This document shows, one piece after another, positions 26,169-32,155 of a stretch of DNA of 32,155 bases. Below the pieces are notes generated by a model. The model had not been told where the DNA came from. It worked only from the letters and a program-made list of their open reading frames with translations, and did no database searches. The DNA comes from Sediminibacterium ginsengisoli. GTDB taxonomy: Bacteria; Bacteroidota; Bacteroidia; Chitinophagales; Chitinophagaceae. The stretch spans positions 1 to 32,155 of the forward strand of contig CAMDLR010000022.1 in the NCBI GenBank assembly GCA_945901845.1. Reading direction: 5' to 3'. The position numbers and the translations under genes are program-made. How positions within the stretch are numbered: position 1 is the first letter of the stretch; the number at the start of each line of letters is the position of its first letter.

Positions 26169-27149
26169 ATGTCTAAAATAATTTTTTTTCTCTCTGTGGT
26201 ATTATGTCAAGTATTCAGTGTATGTTCTTATTCCCAAAGTAATAAAGAAAGTTTACTGAATTATGAAGTTTGCTCAGAATGTGATGGGAAAGGGAAACTT
26301 GCACCATCAGAAAGGATGGGGTTTAAAGGTAAAGGTGTTGAACCATTTGCATATATTAATGTTAGTTGCACCTTTTGTAAAAATTGGGATAATTGGCAAA
26401 AAACAGTAGCAAAATGCCCGAAATGTCAAAACAATGGATCTTATCTCACTACAAGAAAAGTAATAGCAAGTGATTATGTGAAATGCACTGCTTGCAATGG
26501 CACAGGAGGTTTCAAATCAAGAACTTCTAAATTGGTTAGAAGTTCCAATATAAAAATACTTTCAACTGAAACTAATAAAAAAAACTTTAGGGAAAATAGA
26601 GTAGCATTGTATCTAGCACTTGTTGATGCGAAAATTATCACAAAGGAACTTTATCCTGATTGGGTAGACTTTCATTTTAATTCGGAAAATAACGTTTCGA
26701 ATTTGTACAATTTCCTTTTAAGAAATCAATTATTTATAGGAAATCTAGACGAAAAGTCATTTTTCAAAAATTTTGCATGTGATGTATCTAATGATTGCTC
26801 TTTTTGTATAAATACAATTCAACTTTCGACAGAAAATAATACTCCGATTTCTAATAATTCTCAAATAAATGAAACATTTTCATGTTTGATAAATTGTGAA
26901 ATTTTAAAAGGAGTATCTCGGACATTCAATGGTTTAGAAAGTGTAACATATAAATTGTCAACAGGTGGAGAATTACAATTTTATAAAAATAAATCATTTA
27001 TATATATAAGTAGAAATGACCCTAACAGAAAAATTAAAGGTAAATGGGAATGTAACGGTTTGAATGATTTTATCGCTAACACTGAAAATAATGCAAGACT
27101 AGATTCTAAAAAAGGTTATTGGGAATATGATGTTCCAAATAAAAAATAA
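26169..27149 (+). CDS. Secreted protein with DnaJ-like cysteine cluster, unknown function
   Basis: 326 residues with signal peptide MSKIIFFLSVVLCQVFSVCSYSQ. Four CxxC pairs follow: C35/C38 (CSECDGKGK), C67/C70 (CTFCKN), C83/C86 (CPKCQNNG) and C106/C109 (CTACNGTGG). This is the pattern of the zinc-binding central region of DnaJ, but there is no J domain and no substrate-binding DnaJ C-terminus. The middle is helical with FFKNFACDVS; the end (ELQFYKNKSFIYISRN, KIKGKWECNG) looks like a small beta domain. Base composition is AT-rich, with repeat modules on both sides, which may indicate acquisition (inference). Zinc binding in the periplasm or disulfide formation are both possible. I do not recognise a named family. 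Confidence 0.7.
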   Translation: MSKIIFFLSVVLCQVFSVCSYSQSNKESLLNYEVCSECDGKGKLAPSERMGFKGKGVEPFAYINVSCTFCKNWDNWQKTVAKCPKCQNNGSYLTTRKVIASDYVKCTACNGTGGFKSRTSKLVRSSNIKILSTETNKKNFRENRVALYLALVDAKIITKELYPDWVDFHFNSENNVSNLYNFLLRNQLFIGNLDEKSFFKNFACDVSNDCSFCINTIQLSTENNTPISNNSQINETFSCLINCEILKGVSRTFNGLESVTYKLSTGGELQFYKNKSFIYISRNDPNRKIKGKWECNGLNDFIANTENNARLDSKKGYWEYDVPNKK

Positions 27150-27273
27150 GTAATTATATTGTATTTACAGTTTATTTCAATTGAATCCCACCCCTTAACC
27201 TCCATTCACCCATGTTTTCCCTCTAAAAACTTAAAACCTGGCCCAAACTTGGCCGGGATTTACCCCAAACAAA

Positions 27274-27305
27274 AAGGGTCTATGAAAATGACTTCATAAA
27301 CCCTT
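27274..27305 (-). terminator. Intrinsic terminator inside repeat Y, copy A
   Basis: Arms 27274-27286 and 27293-27305 pair at 12 of 13 positions on the plus strand; the odd C-A pair becomes G-U in minus-strand RNA. The minus strand then reads TTTTTG, so the functional direction is minus, opposite to both neighbouring genes but the same as the tRNA-like segment next to it. Confidence 0.65.
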
Positions 27306-27325
27306 GATAATGTTGCCTTTCGGCT

Positions 27326-27372
27326 GTGGGCCCACCAGGGCATGATCCTGGGACCCCCTGATTATGAGGGTT
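27326..27372 (-). pseudogene. tRNA 3'-half remnant (CAU anticodon), copy A
   Basis: Read on the minus strand: anticodon loop CTCATAA (anticodon CAT), stem TCAGG, variable GGGTC, T-stem CCAGG/CCTGG and acceptor TGGGCCC. The T-loop is ATCATGC instead of the TTCRANY consensus. No D-arm or 5' acceptor strand follows upstream, so it cannot be an intact tRNA. An elongator-Met-type or Ile(CAU) tRNA gene is the likely source. Confidence 0.7.
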
Positions 27373-27423
27373 CCTAGTGGTATTCTATACCTTTTCTTTT
27401 ATTGATAATCAATAGGATACAAG

Positions 27424-27505
27424 ATTGAAATAGATTTATATTTCTCATATTTCACCTCTTTTAACACGTTTTAGGTGAAAACCTGGCACGGAACCTGGCC
27501 GGAAT
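27424..27505. repeat. Intergenic repeat module X, copy 3
   Basis: Begins with the 22 bases shared with 25997-26018. It contains an 8-bp inverted repeat TTTCACCT/AGGTGAAA and ends with AAAACCTGGC, 9 bases, then GGCCGGAA. It directly follows repeat Y copy A. Confidence 0.65.
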
Positions 27506-27597
27506 AAATTCTATCTCAAAATTCAAAAAGATAATATCAATTTAACAAGTTGGTAATATGCTGACACTAATTTGCTATTCAATTAAACAATACCAAA

Positions 27598-27966
27598 TTG
27601 GCAGCACGAATCATTTCACTGAAAGATTTTTTCAAGCTGTTACCTGATAACAGGATGATGGATACTTTACCATTAATTAAAGTAGAATTAATGGTAGAAA
27701 TAAATTTTGACACCTTTGGTCAGGTTCAATTTACTGATGATAATGGAAGACCTTGGATTAAAGAGTTTGTGGGAAATAGTTGGTCAAAAGAAATTTATTT
27801 AAGACAACATAAGGAAATTATATTTAGGGTCTTTGTCAATAATACATTTTTACAAAAGGGAAGAAAAGTCACTCTAATTAAAAAAATAAATAACGAAGTT
27901 ATCGATCAAAAAGATTTTGAATTAAGCAGTGACAAATTGTTTGAAGGGTGGTTTAGACTTGGTTAG
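27598..27966 (+). CDS. Hypothetical protein (up to 122 codons), start uncertain
   Basis: The frame is open from 27571. Possible starts are TTG 27598 (122 codons) or ATG 27655/27658 (about 102-103 codons), the latter beginning MMDTLPLIKVELMVEINFD. The translation is soluble, rich in Lys, Phe and Asp/Asn, with alternating strands (VQFTDDNGRPWIKEF, EIIFRVFVNN, KVTLIKKINNEVID) suggesting a small beta-sandwich. No signal peptide and no recognised family. It lies between the repeat block and the phytate receptor gene, which starts 83 bp later on the same strand. A truncated remnant is possible. Confidence 0.5.
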   Translation: MAARIISLKDFFKLLPDNRMMDTLPLIKVELMVEINFDTFGQVQFTDDNGRPWIKEFVGNSWSKEIYLRQHKEIIFRVFVNNTFLQKGRKVTLIKKINNEVIDQKDFELSSDKLFEGWFRLG

Positions 27967-28004
27967 TATATCTTAGTTAATATTATAGTAATAATTATCT
28001 AACA

Positions 28005-28032
28005 TTTTGTTAATAGAGCATGAATAATTTTA
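28005..28032 (+). promoter_or_regulatory. Weak candidate promoter for the TonB receptor gene
   Basis: TTTTG at 28005-28009 and TAATTTTA at 28025-28032 resemble the -33/-7 boxes, with a slightly short spacer (15 bp) and an A instead of G at the end. ATG at 28050. Confidence 0.25.
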
Positions 28033-28049
28033 TCTCTTAAATTAACATC

Positions 28050-30896
28050 ATGTCAAAGATTTTCTCTACAATCCTTGTTTTTTTTACGCTGCAAATTTGT
28101 AGTGCTCAATCAATTATCAATTTAAAAGTAATTGATAACGAAAAATTAAACATGCCAGGCGCAACTGTTAAATTGGTTCCTGGAAATTATTTTAAGGTTA
28201 CCAGCCAGCTTGGAGTAGCTAGTTTTCAGCAAATCAAACCTGGAAATTATACTTTACAAATCTCATATGTAGGCTACCAACCTAAAGAATTAAAAGTCAA
28301 TATCAAAGCTGGTGTAAATGAATTGACTGAGCAATTGACCGAAGGTGTTACTATCATGAAAGATGTATTAGTACTGGGTGACCGCTTAAAAGGTCAAGCA
28401 AAAGCGCTGAGTCAACAAAAAAATAATTTAAATATTACCAATATCGTTTCTTCTGATCAGATAGGTCGTTTCCCTGATGCTAATATTGGTGATGCATTAA
28501 AACGTATTCCCGGCATCACTATGCAAAACGATCAGGGAGAAGCAAGAAACATCATCATTAGAGGTATGGGACCAGAATTAAACTCAGTTACCTTTAATGG
28601 TGAGAGGATTCCTTCGGCAGAGGGTGATAATAGAAGAATTCAGCTTGATTTGATTCCTTCCGATATGATTCAAACTATTGAAGTGAATAAAACATTGACT
28701 CCTGAAATGGATGCCGATGCTATTGGTGGATCAGTTAATTTAGTGAGTAGGGCTCCTTCAAACGGTCTTCGTTTATCAGGTACACTAGCAGGGGGTTATA
28801 ATCCTATTCGTGATGGATTTATAGGAACAGGTAATTTTATTATCGGAAATAGAAGTAAAAATCAAAAAGTAGGATATTTAATTAATGGTTCAATTAATTC
28901 AAATGACTTTGGTTCTGACAACGTAGAGGCTGTTTGGTCTAAAAGTGCTGCTGGTAAAGTATTTGTATCTGATCATGATATCAGAACATATGATGTAAAG
29001 CGTGTTAGACGTTCATTATCTGCATCTTTTGATTTTAAATTGGCACCTTCTAGTACTATCAGTGTTGTTGGATCATACAATTGGCGTGATGATTTAGAAA
29101 ATAGATACAGGCTAAGACATCGTTTTAGAGGTGGTGAAACCAATCTATTGTATGATGCAGCTGGAAATATAACAGGTTATAACAATGGTGAAGTTTTACG
29201 ACAAACAAAGGGTGGTATAAATAATGACAGAAACGAGTCAACAAGATTAGAGGATCAGCGTGTAAGATCATTACAAGTTAAAGGTGATCATTTATTAGGA
29301 AAGGTAAAGATGGATTGGAGTGTGCAATATGCAAGAGCTTCAGAAAAAAGACCCAATGAAAGATATGTTTCAATGGGAAGAAGATCTATTCAGGTATCTC
29401 AAGACATGAAAGACCCATATTTTCCCTTATTAACAAGTACTACTGCTTTAGATGCATATACAAGATTGAATGAACTTACCGAAGAATTTCAAGACCAGTA
29501 TGAAGAAGATTTAAATGCTAAACTTGGTTTTAGTATGCCATTATCAGATAATGGGAAAAGTATTTTGAAATATGGTTACAGATTACGTACTAAAACAAAA
29601 ATACGAGCCAATAGCTTTTTTCAATATGCACCAATTGGTTCGAATGTTGCAAATTTTGCAAATATCACTTTGTTGAAGTTAGCAGATTTATCTAATCCTG
29701 GTTTTTACGCAGGTTCAAAATTTAACACTGGAAATTTCGTGGATGCTAATTTTTTAGGATCTATTAATTTTAAAGATGTAGCTAGCTTTAGAGAAACAGA
29801 TGCTCCTGCAGAATATCTTGCTGGTAATTTTTCTGCAAACGAAACGATTCAAGCTGGTTATTTACAGTTAAATCAGGAGTTTACCGATAAATTATCTATG
29901 GTTGCTGGTATCAGATTAGAAAATACGTCTTTAAACTATACTGGAAATATTGTTGAAAATGAAACAAGTTTAAGAGGAAAGGCTACCAACAAGAATAACT
30001 ACCTTGATGTACTACCAAGTTTAAATTTTAGATACCAAGCAAGTGATAATCTTATTTGGAGATTGGCATACACCACCGGTATTGCTCGTCCAAAGTATTA
30101 TGATTTAGTTCCGTATTTTAATGTTTTAACAAGTGATCAAGAATTAAGTGTTGGTAATCCAAGCTTAAAGCCAATTAGATCTAATAATGTAGACATCATG
30201 TTTGAAAAATACTTTAAGTCAATTGGTATCGTATCTGGTGGTATTTTTTACAAACACTTAAATAATTTCTTCTACACTTATAGAGACGAAACGTACAATA
30301 GACAAGAATTCGCAACTGATTTCCCTACAATTGCAAATAATCCAATTTTGGCAACTGACAATTGGCAGTTTTTACAAAGAAGAAATGGAAGTTCTGTGAA
30401 TGTATTTGGTTACGAAATTGCATTTCAGCGTCAATTGGATTTTTTACCTGGATTTTGGAAAGGATTTGGTATCTATACAAACTATACCTATACAACATCA
30501 AAGGCAAAAGGTATTTTTGATGGATCTGGCGATTTGATCAGAGAAAATGTTACTTTGCCTGGTACGGCACCACATATGTTTAACGGATCATTATCTTATG
30601 AAAATAAGAAATTAGTGTTACGACTTTCTGCTAATTTCACCTCGTCCTATGTTGATGATAGTGACGATGCAGGTTATAATGCAGATCCATTTTTTGATAG
30701 GTATTACGATAAGCAATTTTTCTTAGACTTTAACGGATCTTACGCCTTTACTAGAAAGTTGAGAATTTTTTCTGAAATTAATAATATCACCAATCAAGGC
30801 TTAAGATATTATCAAGGTATTAAAGAGCGCACAGCACAAACTGAGTTTTATGGAGCCCGTTTTAATATGGGTATTAAATTTGACTTAGTTAAATAA
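28050..30896 (+). CDS. TonB-dependent receptor with carboxypeptidase-like N-domain, probably for phytate or its products
   Basis: 948 residues. Signal peptide ends at CSAQ (residue 20). A carboxypeptidase-regulatory-like beta-sandwich (about 22-100; VIDNEKLNMPGATVKLV ... ISYVGYQPKEL) comes first. The plug follows (about 118-236): FPDANIGDALKRIPGI, NIIIRGMGPELNSVTFNG and the DADAIGGSVNL link of the Xanthomonas/Caulobacter-type receptors. The barrel contains YTTGIARPKYYDLVPYF and ends ARFNMGIKFDLVK, lacking the usual terminal Phe. It sits directly before a beta-propeller phytase gene; such receptor-phytase pairs are known in Proteobacteria, so uptake of phytate or inositol phosphates is inferred. 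Confidence 0.85.
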   Translation: MSKIFSTILVFFTLQICSAQSIINLKVIDNEKLNMPGATVKLVPGNYFKVTSQLGVASFQQIKPGNYTLQISYVGYQPKELKVNIKAGVNELTEQLTEGVTIMKDVLVLGDRLKGQAKALSQQKNNLNITNIVSSDQIGRFPDANIGDALKRIPGITMQNDQGEARNIIIRGMGPELNSVTFNGERIPSAEGDNRRIQLDLIPSDMIQTIEVNKTLTPEMDADAIGGSVNLVSRAPSNGLRLSGTLAGGYNPIRDGFIGTGNFIIGNRSKNQKVGYLINGSINSNDFGSDNVEAVWSKSAAGKVFVSDHDIRTYDVKRVRRSLSASFDFKLAPSSTISVVGSYNWRDDLENRYRLRHRFRGGETNLLYDAAGNITGYNNGEVLRQTKGGINNDRNESTRLEDQRVRSLQVKGDHLLGKVKMDWSVQYARASEKRPNERYVSMGRRSIQVSQDMKDPYFPLLTSTTALDAYTRLNELTEEFQDQYEEDLNAKLGFSMPLSDNGKSILKYGYRLRTKTKIRANSFFQYAPIGSNVANFANITLLKLADLSNPGFYAGSKFNTGNFVDANFLGSINFKDVASFRETDAPAEYLAGNFSANETIQAGYLQLNQEFTDKLSMVAGIRLENTSLNYTGNIVENETSLRGKATNKNNYLDVLPSLNFRYQASDNLIWRLAYTTGIARPKYYDLVPYFNVLTSDQELSVGNPSLKPIRSNNVDIMFEKYFKSIGIVSGGIFYKHLNNFFYTYRDETYNRQEFATDFPTIANNPILATDNWQFLQRRNGSSVNVFGYEIAFQRQLDFLPGFWKGFGIYTNYTYTTSKAKGIFDGSGDLIRENVTLPGTAPHMFNGSLSYENKKLVLRLSANFTSSYVDDSDDAGYNADPFFDRYYDKQFFLDFNGSYAFTRKLRIFSEINNITNQGLRYYQGIKERTAQTEFYGARFNMGIKFDLVK

Positions 30897-30911
30897 ATTA
30901 ATTTTTAAAGT

Positions 30912-30947
30912 AAAATGGTAGGCATAATTTTATGCCTACCATTTTTT
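30912..30947 (+). terminator. Strong intrinsic terminator between receptor and phytase
   Basis: Arms 30912-30927 and 30930-30945 are perfect 16-bp reverse complements (the real loop is probably ATTT), followed by TT. It begins 15 bp after the receptor stop codon and ends only about 5 bases before the phytase ATG. Confidence 0.85.
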
Positions 30948-30951
30948 ATTT

Positions 30952-31986
30952 ATGTATAATCCTAACCTTAAATATATCGTATTTCTTTATCTGTGTTTAG
31001 TGAGCTGTGCCACTACCACAGATAAACCTTTGCAACCTATTGTTATTACAAAAGCTGTTTTTGGAGATAGTGATGATCCTGCAATATGGGTGCACGAACA
31101 ATTTCCTGATAGTACCATCATTCTTGGCACAGATAAAGACAGTGAGAATGGAGGTATCTATGTTTTTGATATCCATGGAAAAATAGATTCGATGCGATCT
31201 AAATTTAACATGAAGCGTGTTAATAATATTGATATTGCAAATCATTTTAGCTATTTAGGCAAAGACATTGCAATTGCAGTGGCAACCGAAAGAGATAGGC
31301 ATTCTATTCGAATTTATTCAATTCCACAAATGCAAAACATTGATGGCGGCGGGATAGAAGTATTTAAAGATGACACTTTAAACTTACCAATGGGTATTGC
31401 TTTGTATACCAATCCAGAAAATAAAAAAGTATACGCCATCGTAGGAAGAAAAACAGGCCCCAAAAATGGCTATTTATACCAGTACTTATTATATGATAGT
31501 AGTGGACTCGTAAAAGCCAAACTAGTTAGAAAATTTGGAAATTTTTCTGGTAAAAAAGAAATTGAATCTATTGCAGTTGATCATGAATTAGGGTATGTAT
31601 ATTATTCTGATGAGCAATATGGTATTCGAAAGTATTATGCACATCCTGACAGTAGTAATATTGAGTTAGCACTATTTGGACAAAATGATTTTAAGGAAGA
31701 TAATGAGGGGATTTCAATTTATAAAAGTACTAACGACAGTGGTTATATTTTGGTAAGTGATCAATCTGCGCATGCATTTAATGTATACAGTCGTGAAGGC
31801 TATAATAATAATCCCCACCAACATCGATTGGTTGGTAGGTTTACAGTAACTGCAAAAAATTCAGATGGTTCTGAAATATCGGCATCAAAATTACCAGGAT
31901 TTGCACAAGGTATTTTTGTAGTGATGAGTGATGATAAAACTTTTCATTACTATAGTTGGGAGCAAATTAAGAAGCGTTTGTTCTAG
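30952..31986 (+). CDS. Beta-propeller phytase (BPP) lipoprotein
   Basis: 344 residues, normal for the family. The signal ends in lipobox LVSC with Cys19 lipidated, so the enzyme is anchored in an outer or periplasmic membrane leaflet. BPP motifs: DDPAIW (41-46), GTDK (59-62), RVNNIDI (89-95), EIESIAVDHELGYVYYSDEQ (193 on), DNEGISIY (230-237) and a last blade with LPGFAQGIFVVMSDD. Acidic residues in these blades bind the calcium ions needed for hydrolysis of calcium-phytate to lower inositol phosphates and phosphate. No other Met allows a signal peptide, so the ATG next to the terminator must be the start. Pairs with the upstream receptor. Confidence 0.92.
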   Translation: MYNPNLKYIVFLYLCLVSCATTTDKPLQPIVITKAVFGDSDDPAIWVHEQFPDSTIILGTDKDSENGGIYVFDIHGKIDSMRSKFNMKRVNNIDIANHFSYLGKDIAIAVATERDRHSIRIYSIPQMQNIDGGGIEVFKDDTLNLPMGIALYTNPENKKVYAIVGRKTGPKNGYLYQYLLYDSSGLVKAKLVRKFGNFSGKKEIESIAVDHELGYVYYSDEQYGIRKYYAHPDSSNIELALFGQNDFKEDNEGISIYKSTNDSGYILVSDQSAHAFNVYSREGYNNNPHQHRLVGRFTVTAKNSDGSEISASKLPGFAQGIFVVMSDDKTFHYYSWEQIKKRLF

Positions 31987-32011
31987 TTGATAAATGATTT
32001 ACCCCAAACAA

Positions 32012-32046
32012 AAAGGGTCCCAGCAGTATTATTGCTGAAACCCTTT
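32012..32046 (-). terminator. Intrinsic terminator inside repeat Y, copy B
   Basis: Arms 32012-32025 and 32033-32046. Two adjacent C-A mismatches on the plus strand are G-U pairs in minus-strand RNA, which is fully paired over 14 positions and followed by TTTTTG context. The inner stem (CAGCA/TGCTG) differs from copy A (TATGAA/TTCATA), yet pairing is kept. It could act weakly for the phytase transcript as well. Confidence 0.65.
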
Positions 32047-32056
32047 GTTGTTTTGT

Positions 32057-32103
32057 GTGGGCCCACCAGGGCATGATCCTGGGACCCCCTGATTATGAGG
32101 GTT
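32057..32103 (-). pseudogene. tRNA 3'-half remnant (CAU anticodon), copy B
   Basis: All 47 bases are identical to copy A at 27326-27372, including the aberrant T-loop, so both derive from one already degenerate ancestor rather than from two independent events at a live tRNA gene. Confidence 0.7.
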
Positions 32104-32155
32104 TAAAGTGGTATTCTATACCTTTTCTTTTATTGATAATCAATAGGATACAAGA

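Larger units (their letters stand above)
27257..27424. repeat. Direct repeat Y, copy A (tRNA-derived, with terminator)
   Basis: Matches 31996-32155. The first 24 bases (27257-27280), the 47 bases at 27326-27372 and the 49 bases at 27376-27424 are identical between the copies. The part between the first two blocks differs in sequence but keeps a hairpin. Other small hairpins in the conserved tail are GGTAT/ATACC (27379-27391) and TATTGA/TCAATA (near 27400-27414). The module runs straight into the X module. Confidence 0.9.
27150..27597. other. 448-bp gene-free stretch filled by repeat modules
   Basis: No convincing gene is seen. It holds a short copy of the X-module end (AAAACCTGGC at 27233 to GGCCGGGA at 27258), the tRNA-derived Y module (27257-27424) and a fuller X module (27424-27505), in that order. 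The last 90 bases are AT-rich with nothing recognised. Confidence 0.75.
31996..32155. repeat. Direct repeat Y, copy B (reaches the window end)
   Basis: Second copy of the 27257-27424 repeat, starting 10 bp after the phytase stop codon. Identity continues to the last base of the window, so the repeat may extend further, with an X module predicted next. The window ending exactly within a repeat may reflect an assembly break (inference). Confidence 0.9.

Noticed and set aside
27257..32155. Interpretation as an integron-like or complete integrative element
   Set aside because: No integrase, no attC-type core sites and no second tRNA junction are visible; only repeat-bounded cargo can be supported.

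Overview
The window looks like chromosomal DNA from a Bacteroidota bacterium, probably of the Chitinophagaceae/Sphingobacteriia type. This is an inference from gene content and style: low GC, three TonB-dependent receptors, many short signal peptides ending in AQ, lipoproteins, Bacteroidota-only families (DUF6370-like, His-rich N-terminal one-TM proteins, choice-of-anchor I proteins), a threonine dehydrogenase of the SDR type, and TAnnTTTG-like promoter boxes. There are no rRNA genes, intact tRNA genes, CRISPR arrays, transposases or integrases.

Layout. 1-11.5 kb: the 3' part of an arginase-family (HutG-like) gene, a DUF1569/DinB-like protein, a FecA-like receptor convergent with a choice-of-anchor I lipoprotein, a periplasmic SixA-like phosphatase, a large M14 metallopeptidase, a heme/hemoglobin-type TonB receptor and a FAS1 protein. 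11.6-15.6 kb: three tightly packed small-to-medium membrane genes (58, 31 and 292 aa, no known function), the two-gene threonine-to-glycine pathway (tdh-kbl) and a DUF4440-like lipoprotein. 15.7-20.5 kb: a co-directional run of fatty acid desaturase, photolyase/cryptochrome-like protein, DUF2071 protein, a fusion of DUF2237 with a pterin-4a-carbinolamine dehydratase-like domain, and a beta-barrel porin. 20.5-24.1 kb: a one-TM protein, a histone-deacetylase-fold enzyme, and a minus-strand group with a Cys-rich secreted protein, an outer-membrane barrel protein and a small membrane protein. 24.3-32.2 kb: a secreted FAD-dependent oxidoreductase, an orphan secreted protein with a DnaJ-like cysteine cluster, an unknown 122-codon frame, and a TonB receptor paired with a beta-propeller phytase, which together suggest phytate use.

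The most unusual part is 26.0-32.2 kb. Here genes are separated by copies of an intergenic repeat. A roughly 165-bp direct repeat lies at 27257-27424 and again at 31996-32155 (running off the window), so it brackets the phytase locus. Read on the minus strand, each copy looks like the 3' half of a CAU-anticodon tRNA gene (47 identical bases) followed by an intrinsic terminator. The terminator inner stems differ between copies but still pair. A second module from the same repeat also sits at 25997-26079 and touches the stop codon of the FAD oxidoreductase. The arrangement suggests repeat-delimited cargo segments or scars of tRNA-targeted integration. The terminators share a common architecture with two other hairpins in the window.

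All identifications come from reading motifs by eye; no database search was run.
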